A stretch of 64,000 bases of DNA from Albifimbria verrucaria (Eukaryota > Ascomycota > Sordariomycetes > Hypocreales > Stachybotryaceae), in NCBI GenBank assembly GCA_020081605.1, contig JAHREC010000013.1, positions 1,798,001 to 1,862,000 of the forward strand, given 5' to 3'. Made by a program: the position numbers and the translations under genes. Below are positions 46,344 through 60,274 of this stretch, piece by piece (position 1 is the first letter of the stretch; every line of letters begins with the position of its first letter). Below the pieces are notes generated by a model, which saw only the letters and a list, made by a program, of their open reading frames with translations, did not search any database and had not been told where the DNA came from.

Positions 46344-48631
46344 CAGCCACCTGAGCGTCAGCACAGAGCTACCCCACGTGATTTACAGTGACGCCTCAGG
46401 CGCTGTGCCTCAGACACAGGAGGTGAGAACTCAATCAGGATCCCGCGCGCGCGTTTTGCCCGATTTCACATTGGAGGAGGTGGAAACGGTTACAGCACAC
46501 CTGATGTCTGTCAACTGGCCAGAAATGCCCGAGTCACAAGCGCAACAGATTCCCGCTCCCAGACCTGCGTTAGGTTCCGCTGATCATGAGCGCCTCAGAC
46601 CGACCACCCCAAGCTCCCTCATCCGGCGCACGTTGCCAATGGATCGCGCGAGTGACCAACCGGGGAATTCAGGTTTCCTACCCTGTTGGTGCAGCGCATT
46701 GCAACCTCGTCTTCCCGCAAGCGAGGTGTAGCGTCTCGAACTACTGGGGAAACCTGCACCCATGGGCAATAGAAGCCTTGGGAATGCTCCTTAGCTGGCG
46801 CCAGTATAGGTGGTGCACCGGTACACACAGCTTGGCCCTCGACACTCATTCGCCGGGCGCGGGCTCTGGGTGGGCTCGAAGCCTGTCGCAGCCTGTCGCA
46901 AGTTCGTGTGCTAGCCGCTCGCCAACAGACAAACTTGCCTGTCCTGCCATCTTTATCCAGCGAACAGCGGTGATTTACCTCAGGTTCATCCCGTCGCGAA
47001 GCTCGAAACGCGCATGTTTCTACTACAGCACCCTGGGCTTCGCTTACACGCCAGATTTGGGAAGACGCGCGAGCTCTGCTGCGGTGGAGGAGCTTCTTTT
47101 TGGGAAGCGTCTAGGCCTCTTTTGGTCCACCAGAGAGAACTCCATCCATGTCTCGGCTTGATTGAGGCATGAAGTCATGGATCCACATCAACGGAGTAGT
47201 CCAGGCCCCATTTTGGTCGGCATGTCACGAAATGAGGCAGGCCATTTCGTGTTGGCCGTCACTTACAGGGCAACCCATTACAGGACATGAGGCTGTCACG
47301 TAGAACACCAAGCTATCTCCTGTCTTGCATGAATATTTAGTTCCTTTAATGAATGATTGCATTCAAACTTCTTTTCTGAAATCTTCAAAGTGCAGAGATC
47401 ATTTACGTACAGTAAAGGATTGCTGGGCTTTTTCTTCGACGGCCGAGTGCTGATTAAAGTCAGAGAGGCTTGTGTATGTACTGTACAGTAGTTGTGAGGC
47501 AACGCAAAACATACAACAGTTGTCAAAGCTTCCTCATTAATTGCACAACCAATCAAAAAGGTGGTTTGGCCAGGTTTGACATTTCCTTTCTTTATCACCA
47601 TTAGAAACTGAGGTGGCAACTCCTGCAATTTCTATTCATGTTTCCATGCCACATGACATAAAAATGACAAAGCGAGCTGGTGCGACGATGTAATTCTTGC
47701 AACTTGGTCCAGAATAATGCCATCCAAGGTCAAGGCCTTCTCGAAGATGCTCCTTTAGGCAAATATGCAAAGTGGAGATGGGACACGAAACTTCGTTGTG
47801 CTTCCCGTAGTGTGCACCGTCAAGTCGACCCTTAACCGTGGGACTAATATGGATCGTCTCAGCCCACGCAAAGACCATATTCTGGCGGAGCACATATCAA
47901 CATGATGCACGGCAGTCGACATCCAGAATACGGTTAAATTCCAAGATTTGGGGACGGAGTCTGTTCCCGCACGTTCGAAGCACATGCAACAATGTCCATC
48001 ACGCTTCCACCTCGACGTTGTGGGCTGATGGGTCCGGTAGATGGGCTCACTAGTCGGCCCTGCAACTGACCAGTTCCCCATATATGCGACAACTAACACA
48101 TGAAACAGCGCATACGGGAGAGCCGCGGTGGTTGGTTGACGGATTATTTCGTCTCCGTGGTGAGAGCTACAGGTCCTAGATCATCAAGACGGAGCGGCCA
48201 TATCAGCCCAAGATCTTCAATCTGACGCTCACGGCAACGGGGTCCGGTCGTGGGCATTCCCGTGACCTGCCGCGGTGGCACAGCGGCCGAGCCGCATGCA
48301 GTACGACGAGGAGCCGATCACCTCCCGGTGGATGGAGCTGCTCTCCGTTGGCAGGGGAGAGGGATCATTGCGATCGCCCCATCGTACAGGGGCAAATTTG
48401 CCGAAGCTCCCAAGTCACCGGCACTGAACAAGTTGGCTCCTTTGTTGGGAGTTGGAGATTCCCTACTCTAGTTTATACAGTATTAGGATGACAGGTCTGA
48501 CGATCCCGCGGGAAGGAAATACATGCGCGCCTCTCATATTAGACCAGCCTACCCCTGTGTGACGATCCCTCCAGTTATTCCGAGATGTAGTCAACTCCTC
48601 CATATCCGCAAAACTTGCCTACAACGTCCAT

Positions 48632-48637
48632 GGCTAG
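48632..48637 (+). promoter_or_regulatory. Possible XlnR-type site GGCTAG
   Basis: Matches the GGCTAR consensus of the fungal xylanolytic activator XlnR, 663 bases before the xylanase ATG. Short motif, weak evidence alone. Confidence 0.2.
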
Positions 48638-48838
48638 CTAGGCCTTCACCCCAATCAGAAACCACGGCACCAATCTGACGTGGAAGCGCTGCCGTATAAG
48701 CTTCGCAAGCTATTCTAGTGTCTGCCTCGCCCTCGGCAGCTAAACCCTTATTTGGGGCTATAGCATGTTTTGTAAGACGCTTACTCGTCAATTGTCCATG
48801 AATATTCACTACACTTGAGACAGCCGCTGTATCAGACC

Positions 48839-48844
48839 GGCTAA
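48839..48844 (+). promoter_or_regulatory. Possible XlnR-type site GGCTAA
   Basis: Exact GGCTAA, 456 bases before the ATG of the GH10 gene. XlnR/Xyr1 binding sites of this form control fungal xylanase genes. Confidence 0.35.
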
Positions 48845-49164
48845 GACGGGCCAGCCCACAGCATCACGCTTCCGCTCTGGTATAGCGCATCTTCCCATCA
48901 GCCAGGCACCACCCCGATTCCCATTTTCCCTGTACTGTCGATCCTGAGTGGAGCGGACGTAAACAGGCTGTTTGTGTTCGTTCTTCGTCTGCGGCGTCTG
49001 TCACCTGCTGCCGTGTTTTATCCACAATCCGTGTTTCCTCACCATGCCTTCGCAACATGGGGTCGTTAATTTACGGATCCAAGCGGGTATTTGGCCATCC
49101 TGGGAGCCCCTTTGGTCGAGATCTACATGTGAAGTCCCGGGCCTACAACCCGGATACCAAGACA

Positions 49165-49172
49165 TATATAAA
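49165..49172 (+). promoter_or_regulatory. TATA box of the xylanase gene
   Basis: TATATAAA lies 130 bases before the ATG at 49295, followed by a CT-rich leader. Confidence 0.65.
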
Positions 49173-49294
49173 GAGCCTGGCCAGGTCGCCTTCAATATGA
49201 TGGAAGAAGCAAGCGACTCTTCAGCGCCTCTCTGATCTCTTCAGTTTTACCTTATACCACTTTCCCTTTACATCTTTACTTTTCAACCGTCAAA

Positions 49295-50394
49295 ATGAAG
49301 GCTGGTCTTCTTCTCCTCGCCCCTCTGGCTGCGCTGGCCGCTCCCTCTTGCAGCATCAACAGCCGCCAAGCCGGGACAAGCATCGACAAGCTTTTCAAGG
49401 CCAAGGGCAAGCTGTATATCGGCACTGCTGCCGACCAGGGCACCCTCAGCAGCGGCAAGTCCGCCGAGGTCATCAAGGCCAACTTCGGCCAGGTCACCCC
49501 GAGAACAGCATGAAGTGGGATGCCCTCGAGCCCAACCAGGGTCAGTTCAACTTTGCTGGCGGAGACTTCCTCACCAAGTTCGCCAAGGAGTCCGGCATCT
49601 CCGTCCGCGGCCACACTCTGGTCTGGCACTCGCAGCTGGCTCCCTGGGTCAACGGCATCACCGACAAGGCCGCCCTCACCAAGGTCATTGAGAACCACGT
49701 CACCACCATTGTGAACCACTACAAGGGCCAGATCCGCGCCTGGGTAAGTTGACTTTCTCGTTTCCCTTCGAGAACGCAACTAACACGCCGCTTGACAGGA
49801 TGTCGTCAACGAGATCTTCAACGAGGACGGCTCGCTCCGAGACTCCGTCTTCTCCAGGGTCCTCGGTGAGGACTTTGTCCGAATTGCTTTCGAGGCTGCC
49901 CGCAAGGCGGATCCCGATGCTGTCCTGTACATCAACGATTACAACCTGGACAGCGCCAATTATGGCAAGGTGACCAACGGTATGGTCGCTCACGTCAAGA
50001 AGTGGCTCGCTGCCGGCGTTCCCATTGACGGTATTGGTAAGATTCGCCCCATCTGCACCGCCCTCAGTAAAGACCTCAAAAGCTAACACGATTAATCCAG
50101 GCTCTCAAACTCACATCAGCGGAGGCATGGGCGGCAACATCAAGGGTGCCCTCGAGGCTCTCGCCTCGACCGGTGTCAAGGAGATCGCCGTCACCGAGCT
50201 CGACATCAAGAACGCTCCCACCACCGACTACGTCCAGGTTGTCGACGCCTGTCTGTCAATCAAGTCCTGCGTTGGAATCACCATCTGGGGTGTCAGCGAC
50301 GCTAACTCGTGGAGGGCCGGCGAGAACCCCTGCTGTTCGACAACAACTTCTCCCCAAGCCCGCCTACGACGCCATCGTCAAGGCTCTGCAGTAA
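49295..50394 (+). CDS. Secreted GH10 endo-1,4-beta-xylanase
   Basis: Cleaves the xylan backbone outside the cell. Model: join(49295..49743,49799..50036,50101..50394), 327 residues, the usual size for a catalytic domain without a binding module. A signal peptide ([15 protein letters not shown]) is followed by a short spacer and the barrel. Landmarks are [39 protein letters not shown], the acid/base Glu in [11 protein letters not shown] (which begins exon 2) and the nucleophile Glu in [17 protein letters not shown] follows. Three single C losses, in C4 runs at 49497-49500, 50327-50330 and 50352-50355, break the frame. Correction gives 328 codons and a clean C-terminus ([13 protein letters not shown]). 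Confidence 0.93.
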
Positions 50395-50830
50395 ACGGTG
50401 GGAAATGTGGATATAGGCTGGGCCACGGCGTGCTGGCGCGCAGAAAGATAGATGCGGCGAGGTTGCTGGAGCATCTCTGTGTGTCGCTGTTGGCTGGTCT
50501 GACGAAGCTACTGTGTATATATTTAGCGTCTGCATCACGGACTGGTCCTCATGTTTGAGGAACAATTGTACATCTTTCTCAGCCATATCTCCGTAAACAG
50601 TGTGACAGCATCAGTGCGATAACAATTGGTATTCAAATTGACAAGAACGATTAAGCAGATAGGATATCATAGGTCACGAAAACTCAATGGTAAACGAAGC
50701 CGGTCGAAAGAGAAAACACCACCAATGACCGTGAGGCGTCGTGTCTCATCACAATGAGCCACCACTACCTCCCAACAACACAGTCTTTCAACATATTCCA
50801 GTCCATAGCCGATGCGAACAGCCCAATGCC
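50395..50830. other. Intergenic, convergent 3' ends
   Basis: Between the xylanase and the GRGGAGN-repeat gene. No gene seen. Confidence 0.5.
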
Positions 50831-51396
50831 TCACTTCTTGAAGACGCCAAGAAGCTTTGCCTTCAGGCGGTCGGCCAGGCTGACGGGAGTGCCATTGGCG
50901 TCGTACTTGTGGGCGTCCTTGGATTTCTTGCCGTTGATGATGTGCTCGTTGCCAGCGCCGCCGCGGCCGGTGTGGTAGTCCTGGCTGTCTTGGCTGGCGC
51001 GAACTGCAGCCTCGGGAACGAGCTCCCTGTCCCTGCGCTCAGACGAGGGAGTGCCTACGTCGGTGATGTTTCCGGCACCTGTCATGAAAGTGTGTTGTTA
51101 GCACAGTTGATGGATGGTGTCACCGATGGCCATTGTACATGATGTTGATATACAAAAGTCGTCGCATGGCTACGTTGAATACCGTGATGGTGACGGAGAA
51201 GCCGCGCGACAGGTGCAGGCGCAACAGCGACACATCATATCAATCGCAAAGACTCACCTCCTCGCCCGGCGCTGAATGCGCCATCACCGTGGCTTCCCTC
51301 GACGCCGGCGCGAACAACCTCACCATCAACGTACTGAGTGTCGTCGACGTTGATGTTGCCGGCGCCGCCGCGGCCGTGCGAAACCTCGTGCGTCAT
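50831..51396 (-). CDS. GRGGAGN-repeat protein (DUF3602 type)
   Basis: Model: complement(join(50831..51078,51258..51396)), 128 residues, no frame breaks. Three copies of GRGGAGN stand at residues 8-14, 44-50 and 84-90, spaced 36-40 residues apart. The intron falls within the second copy. The rest is polar and probably disordered, with a basic C-terminal helix (SLADRLKAKLLGVFKK). The repeat is the signature of a family of small fungal proteins of unknown role, often abundant in conidia or under stress. No signal peptide. An RNA- or membrane-binding role would be a guess. Confidence 0.85.
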
Positions 51397-52243
51397 AGTT
51401 GTCGAACCGATGCGATACGAAACTCAAAGATTCGGTGGATGAGAGTGCCAAGCGCACAGAAGCGAACGTCGCTGGTGGTGTAAGGATGAAGTGGCCCTGG
51501 TCAGAGGACGGATAGATAAGAGATGATTGAGCCCAAGGTCTGTCTACGCAAAGGTGCGAAATACTTTTGGAGGTACGTAGAGGAAGACAGGGACAGGTCA
51601 CGTCGGGAAGGAACAGCAGCCTTGGAGCTTTTATCAGTTGGCAGCAACACACCACGGCACGGCACGGTATCAGCGGAATCGAGGACAGGCAAGGGCTTTA
51701 ATGAACCCGGCGGCGTGTAGATGAAGCCACAGACACACCACGGGGCCCCAGGTGACATCGATCCCTCGCCTTGCTCCCCAGCTATTACGCCACGCAGGTG
51801 CACGCCTCGCTCGCACGCCGAGAACTCTGCGTGGTTGGTTGGCTGGCCGGGACGAAGAACGAACGGGCGCTGGCAATCTCCAGCCTGATACGGCTATACC
51901 GCCTGGCGCCGCTGATCTTGGGCGTCGCGCGACCGTCCCTCGCTATCGCCAGATACCGCCGTCGCCGTCCATGTCGCAGCCAGGCATGGCCTATCGCGGG
52001 AACGACATTTGATGATGATGATGATAATCTTAGCGTTATCGCTGCCGTACCCACAGCTGGTATCTCTCCCCAGAAGCCGGTGCAGAGCCAAGCCTGGCTT
52101 CGCGTGGGAGGGCTGGGCCAGGCGAGCCAGTCAGAGGCGCTGGAGCCGGCTGATGCAGGTAGGTTTTACGTACCTGAATTTGGTGACGCTCCAGCGGAAT
52201 CAATCTTGTCATGGCGGGAGGGAGATGCCAGGGTGTCCGCCCA

Positions 52244-52260
52244 TGCAAGGCAAGGCAAGC
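52244..52260. repeat. GCAAG pentamer array
   Basis: Three tandem GCAAG units, the reverse complement of the CCTTG type at 384. Confidence 0.7.
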
Positions 52261-52564
52261 TTATCAGTTCGCCCTTGCAGCTCGAGGTACGTACCGACCT
52301 TATTATCACTCTTCCTCTTCCGAAGTGCTTGGCCAAGGAGCGTGGCTTGCCTGGCTTACCCTGTGCTGTCGAAAGACAATGCGTGATACAAGATCGAAGC
52401 AGATGACGAGTTCAGGCAATAAAATGTCGGGCTGCGTACTGACCTCTGGCTGCTGTTCTTGTCATGATGACGTATGCTTTCTGTGAGTGCTTCCATAATT
52501 AAATGTGCCAAAACGTTGGATCTACAAATCAGGCGGATAGACACAACCCTGGCCTCCCCGGCTG

Positions 52565-52616
52565 TAAGTACCTAAGTACCAGCTTGGATAAGGTAGGTAG
52601 GTAGGTAGGTAAGTTA
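52565..52616. repeat. TACC / GGTA tetramer array
   Basis: Two TACC motifs are followed by five GTAG units (GGTAGGTAGGTAGGTAGGTA), capable of pairing as a hairpin. Confidence 0.8.
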
Positions 52617-53056
52617 GTAGTTAATTGACTTCAAACCGAGTCAGTCAACTCCTCCTCTTCAATCAGCCATGTTCAGTAGTTATCATGCAGATAACAAAAT
52701 TCTTATCAAGCGCCCATCCATGGTAAACCAAAGAAGCTTCTGTTTCTTCTCCATTACTTGCTTGCTCGCTCTGCCGTGATATTGGCCCGCTTTATTGATA
52801 TTGGCACTAGTACGTACAATGTGCGGTGCGCACCACCCAGGTGAGCAACGCCAGTCGTCTATCATGATGATTTCACTAAACCCGAAGCGATCCTGCGCAT
52901 CTAGACATATCCTATTTTTCCCGAGAAATGACCATTCTTGACCACCAAACGCCAGCCCTTGTGGCTCTTACTGCTTTGTCTTACGCCACATTTTCTAGAT
53001 ATCTAATTTCCTCTTCACCAGTTCGCGCTGTCTTCCTAATCGCGTTCCTGAGCACT

Positions 53057-55914
<2,858 letters not shown>

Positions 55915-56255
55915 CTTGATGGTTGTGCAGGGCGACCGCTAAATGTATTCAAGTATACAGCGGTAGAAGTTTTCAAGCGTCCAGAAAGAAAATCGTGAAG
56001 TCCGGTCTTAGCATGCAAAGATCTGAAAAGGTGGGGCCTGCCTAAACCGTCCGGCTTTCACGTGATGGTACTTCTCAAATCCGACGTGGGCCTCCCTTGA
56101 ACCAACATCGTATTCATAGACGGCATTGAAAATTCATTATAGTTCAGAGGGGCAGTCATACGCTATGAATTTTTTCTTTTTAAACACCTCTGGGACATGG
56201 CATGACAAGTCCAGTTTGCTACATACGACATGCGGTTTCACTACATGGTCATAAA
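55915..56255. other. Intergenic, promoter of CTP synthase
   Basis: A 341-base spacer holding the CTP synthase leader and the 3' end of the CHORD gene. No gene seen. Confidence 0.5.
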
Positions 56256-57344
56256 TCATTGGACTCTTCCCGCCTTTCCAACCTGAAGAATTTCTCCCGT
56301 CAACGCCTCGTCGCCTCGGAGGACGGGCCAAGACGCCCCGTCTGCCTTGACTAATGTAACCTCCAACTTTGTTCCCAGGATTTTGTAGGATGACTTGTCG
56401 GTATCGACCGTTCCGTAAAGCGGCACCTCGGCCGTGTATCGCTTAGGTGGCGAATCGCTCGTCGCCAGATCTAGGACAAGTTGTTTCGTCTGGAATTCCA
56501 CCTTGGCCGTATCCTTGACGATTTTCTTCAAGAAAAACGAAGCAATGACGTTGGCACTGGTCTGGTAAAAATCATGCCTGTAAGAAACCGTTAGTGTGGC
56601 AGGTTCTCTCCAATTGCGGCTGAGCCTGGGTTTGCACGTACCTAACCGAAGATAGAACTTCCTCCCCACCCGCCTTTGATTTGTCTTCCTTCTTACCACT
56701 GCCGACGAATAGATGCTTGTCTTTCGTCTTGCATCCCTCAATCTTCATGAACTGATCAAACTCAAGCACTCTTCTCTTGCAGCATGAGTAGCCCTTGCTG
56801 CCCTCGTGGAAAATGGGCACTCCAGGGTGATACACGCAACTCTCGCCTTCTCTTGAGCTGCCCTTTGAATATTTTGTCGTGCACGCCCGGCGCCGGCACT
56901 CGGCTCCGTCAGGTATCTCTAGGCTAGGGTCGTCGTCTTCGGACTCCGGAGGCGGAGGCGGAGGGGTAGGGGCGTGCTGTGCAGTCTGGAGGGAACTCGA
57001 GCTGGGGCCGAAGCGTTGAGGGACTGGATCTTCTGCGAAAGGGCAGCATCGTCCTGTTGTGGCTTCTCCTCGACCTGAGGTGGCTTGTCCGTGGTAGAAT
57101 GAACTCCGGTCGTACAGGGTGTGATGTTCATAAACTCGTCGAACGTCAGGACCCTAGGCTTGCAGCATTTCCAGCCTTTGTTTGTGATGTCAGCATGCCA
57201 CTGTAAGCTCGTTGGAAGAACCAGGACCAGCTCCTAACCTTTCTGCCCCTCGTGGAAGATGGGAGGGCCGGGATGATACTCGCACTTTTCGTTTGGGTCT
57301 GTGAATTCCTTTCCACAGCCCTGGTGGACGCATTTCTGTGCCAT
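56256..57344 (-). CDS. CHORD and CS domain co-chaperone
   Basis: Homologous to animal CHORDC1/Morgana and the CHORD module of plant RAR1; such proteins bind zinc and Hsp90. Model: complement(join(56256..56577,56642..57175,57239..57344)), 320 residues. The first CHORD is at residues 5-60 (CVHQGCGKEF, CEYHPGPPIFHEGQKG, WKCC). A Pro/Glu-rich spacer follows. The second CHORD is at about 135-200 (CRRRACTTKY, CVYHPGVPIFHEGSKG, YSCCKRR). The CS domain is at about 215-310 (HDFYQTSANVIASFFLK to TLVKADGASWPVLRG). All Cys/His ligands are present. One C is missing in the run at 57004-57007 inside the spacer; correction gives 321 codons. Divergent from the glutaredoxin-like gene. Confidence 0.93.
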
Positions 57345-57718
57345 GGTGGTGTCTTGATTGGCCGAGTAAGAACGGGCGGCAGATGGGTTAGAGTTGTCTA
57401 TATAATAGAAAGGAAGAGATTGGAAGAGAAGACCCTTCTCTTGTAACAAGCGCAGTCGTGGTGGGGTGGGATCTTCTAGAATTCAACAGCAGCCATGACG
57501 CCGCACGGCACAGGAGCTTGGAGCTTCAGGCTCACCGCCTGCCCTTTCCAGTGCGGGGAGACGAGCTACTAACCTGGTCCAGCCAGTGACATCTCATTGA
57601 ACAACCTGACCATGGTCAAGAGTTTTTGGTAACTCGATATTGTAGTTCCACCTATCATCCATAAACAACCTTGGCTAAAACCCGGCAATTTTTGTCAATT
57701 GCCATTTATACACGTACA
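57345..57718. other. Divergent promoter of the CHORD and glutaredoxin-like genes
   Basis: A 374-base shared upstream region with a TATATAG-like motif near 57401-57407. No gene seen. Confidence 0.45.
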
Positions 57719-58102
57719 ATGATTCCAACACAGCGTCTTCTACAAGCCTGTAGAATCACCTTCTTTCACCGGACTAATTGCGGTCTCTGTCATCAGGCGA
57801 AAGGGGTGCTCTCAGACGTTTGGGACAAACGACCCTTTGCGTACAAGGAAGTTGACTTGGCAGAGCCCAGTTCCGAGTCATGGAAGAATCTGTATGATTT
57901 TGACATTCCTGTGGTGAGTTTCCCTGAAGATCGACGGGAAGACATCTACGGACGCACTGACTAACCGAGACGCAAGATTCATATCAGCAAAGCTACCGCA
58001 GCAGAGGAAGAAGTCACAATGGCTGGCAAGGCAGTCAAGCTGATGCATCGTTTCACAGTGAAGCAAGTCGAAGCCAAGATGGATGAGGTTGAGAAGAAAT
58101 AG
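57719..58102 (+). CDS. Glutaredoxin-like protein (YDR286C type)
   Basis: Model: join(57719..57913,57977..58102), 106 residues, no frame breaks. A single thioredoxin-fold domain: RITFFHRTNCGLCHQAK carries the redox CxxC (Cys-Gly-Leu-Cys), followed by SDVWDKRPFAYKEVDL and the cis-Pro segment FDIPV, which splices to IHIS. The N-terminus (MIPTQRLLQACR) could be a short mitochondrial presequence. Members of this small family are known in yeast and filamentous fungi, but the substrate is not established. It ends 26 bases from the stop of the convergent aldolase gene. Confidence 0.9.
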
Positions 58103-58128
58103 TTGTCGATTCATATACTGTATGCTGT

Positions 58129-59289
58129 CTACTTGTGGGTGTCCCTGACAAAGCTAGTATCCACCACCCCTTGACGGTTGCGCCCTCCAAGTGCGGTGCT
58201 AAGAGCCTCCTTTACTGCAAACTCAAGGGTGGTGTAGTCGGTGGCTACATTCATCATATCAAAGCCCTGTTCTTTGAACTGTCGGGCTTGCTCCCGCTGC
58301 TGGCGTAGATGCCGCACTTTTTACCGGCCTTCTTGGCAGCCGTGAGGATTTTCTGGATGGCGTCCTTGAGCTCTGGGGCGACGACTCCGTTGAGGATGGG
58401 GTGTCCTATGTTGTTACCTATAGACTGTAAGATTCTTATTCAATTGGGAAAGGCGCCGGCGCATTGGGAAATGTAAGCATACCAAGGTCGAAAGGACCAA
58501 TGAATAGAACATCTACACCGTCAACGGCAGCAATGTCGTCGACAACGGCGAGAGCTTCTTGAGTCTCAATCTGCACCATGGTCAAGATGGAATCATTCGC
58601 CTGCTGTAGATATTCAGTGAAAGAGGGAACGGGATTGAAACGCTCCATCGCTATCGGTGAACCGAAGCCACGCTTTCCTAAGGGAGGAAACTTGGCAGAC
58701 TGAACCAGCTGCTTGGCTTCTTCCGCCGTTCGCAGGAGAGGGACGAGAATCTGTTATCATAAGCCCATGCCATGTCTGCTTTTACGGCGGCGGTGTTCAT
58801 ACCCCGTGAGCACCACTGTCAAGAGCGCCTGATACCCGTCAGTCATGGTTCGTGCCTGGTAATCACAGGGTCATGCTTACGCTTCACCATCCATGACTGC
58901 ATGTCCGGCAGCCTCACAATGGGCGAAACCCCGAGCGCCGCTATCGCAGGCACAGCATCATGCATTGCCCCATCTGTATCCCCAATCAGCAGCCGTACGG
59001 ACCATATCCTCTCTGAATACCACGCACCGTCTATGTTTCCATGCTCACAGTCCACCAAGACCCAATCCACGCCAGATCTTGCCAGGATCCTCGAAACGTT
59101 GGCCCCGGGGATCATCTGCCACATGCCCATGGATTGCCTGCCCTCCTTGAAAGCATTCTTGAGTCTGTTGGAAGCCTCCATGATGGGTCGTCTGCATCCG
59201 CCAAGGCGTCTTAGCGGGGATCGAGGGATGAAGGAAGATGTGCGAAGGAGGAGAGACGCCGAGGGCGAAGCTTTTCTAATGACACTCAT
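58129..59289 (-). CDS. HpcH/HpaI-family aldolase
   Basis: Class II pyruvate aldolase of the 2,4-dihydroxyhept-2-ene-1,7-dioate aldolase / citrate lyase beta family, which cleaves or forms 4-hydroxy-2-oxoacids. Model: complement(join(58129..58417,58483..58750,58803..58828,58881..58973,59028..59289)), 312 residues. Landmarks are GMWQMIPG, VDWVLVDCEHGNIDDGA (split by the first intron), the metal-binding Glu in MVQIETQEAL and the Asp in LFIGPFDLG. The first 45 residues are rich in Arg and Ser and look like a mitochondrial presequence. Exon 3 is 26 nt. One G on the coding strand is missing near 58294; correction gives 313 codons. The start at 59289 is preferred over 59319, which would add ten residues. 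Confidence 0.9.
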
Positions 59290-60274
59290 TGTTGTATGAT
59301 GGATCTTCTCCCTCCGCAAAGCGGGGCTCGTAACGTGGTGGATTCCAACGGGAACGGGAAGATGATTGAAACCTGGGGGTGGGCGGGTGAATCCAAGGCA
59401 CGCACAGTTCCGGCCTGAATTGGACCGAAGGGCTGGTCCGTTTGTACGTCAACGACTCCCGTGCGGGCCGTTCTTAGGACACCAAAAGAGTCTATTCTGT
59501 CTTCATTCGGGAATATGCTTTATGGCACGACAAAAGTCTCAAGCGCGTGCTCTGCATACGTTCAATGACTGACATGTATGTTGTTGGTTGGCTAAATAGG
59601 GAATGTTGTGGTGGGGTTGATTGATTTGAGCCGGTCCGGTCTCCGAAATCCTCAACCACAACCTCATCCTGGTTCCGCTTTGCCAGCCCAAAGAGGGAGC
59701 CAGAGGGAGCCGGGAGAAAGCAGTCTTCAGGGATCAGGCCTTGTTGCGTCTTGGGAAGCAATGGCAACTCGGCTCTCTTGGGACAGATGCAGGGCATTTA
59801 AAAACACAGCAAACAGCTCTGCATTCTTCGTCTAACAGCGCCCTTGTTCTCAAGTAAATGATGTCTTGCAAATCTACACCGCTACTGATGTAGCTCGAAT
59901 TTCTATTCTCAACATGCGTTCCGATAACCCTGCAGTGTAATGGGTATAGCTGTGCCTCTTCGCTAACCATCATCGTAGTCTATGCTGAACCATGGGTTTT
60001 GGAATGCACCGAACCTTGGGAATTCAAGATTTGTGAAAGCTAAATCGGTCCCGACTGCTTTCCGTGCAGCGGTCTCGGAGCTGGCCAATGCAGGACAGCG
60101 CTTATCCTCTGCAACAATATACTGGACTGCGCGTCCATGCCGCAGCCGCCTGGGGTTCCTTTTCTCGAGGACTTGGTATCCCAGCTCCGGGCACAATCTC
60201 CTCCTGAGCATGCCACTCGCGCGCCGATACATCCAAAATTGGGCATTGCCATAAATATGTATGGATCATCACAA
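59290..60274. other. Intergenic between co-oriented minus-strand genes
   Basis: About 1 kb containing the aldolase promoter and the RPB7 3' region. No gene seen. Confidence 0.5.

Larger units (their letters stand above)
46344..49294. other. Long divergent intergenic region upstream of ATG22 and xylanase
   Basis: About 2.95 kb without a supported gene. TACTGTACAGTA-type motifs occur near 47410 and 47476. The xylanase-proximal end has a TATA box and GGCTAA/GGCTAG motifs. Frames at 46309-46731 and 46586-47161 look random. Confidence 0.5.
51397..53056. other. Intergenic region with TACC and CAAGG repeats
   Basis: About 1.7 kb with no supported gene. It includes a GAT trinucleotide run near 52011-52024, a GCAAG array and a GGTA tetramer array. 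Confidence 0.5.

Noticed and set aside
46309..47161. Two overlapping plus-strand frames upstream of ATG22
   Set aside because: They overlap the ATG22 5' region on the other strand and encode Ser/Arg/Pro-rich random-looking products.
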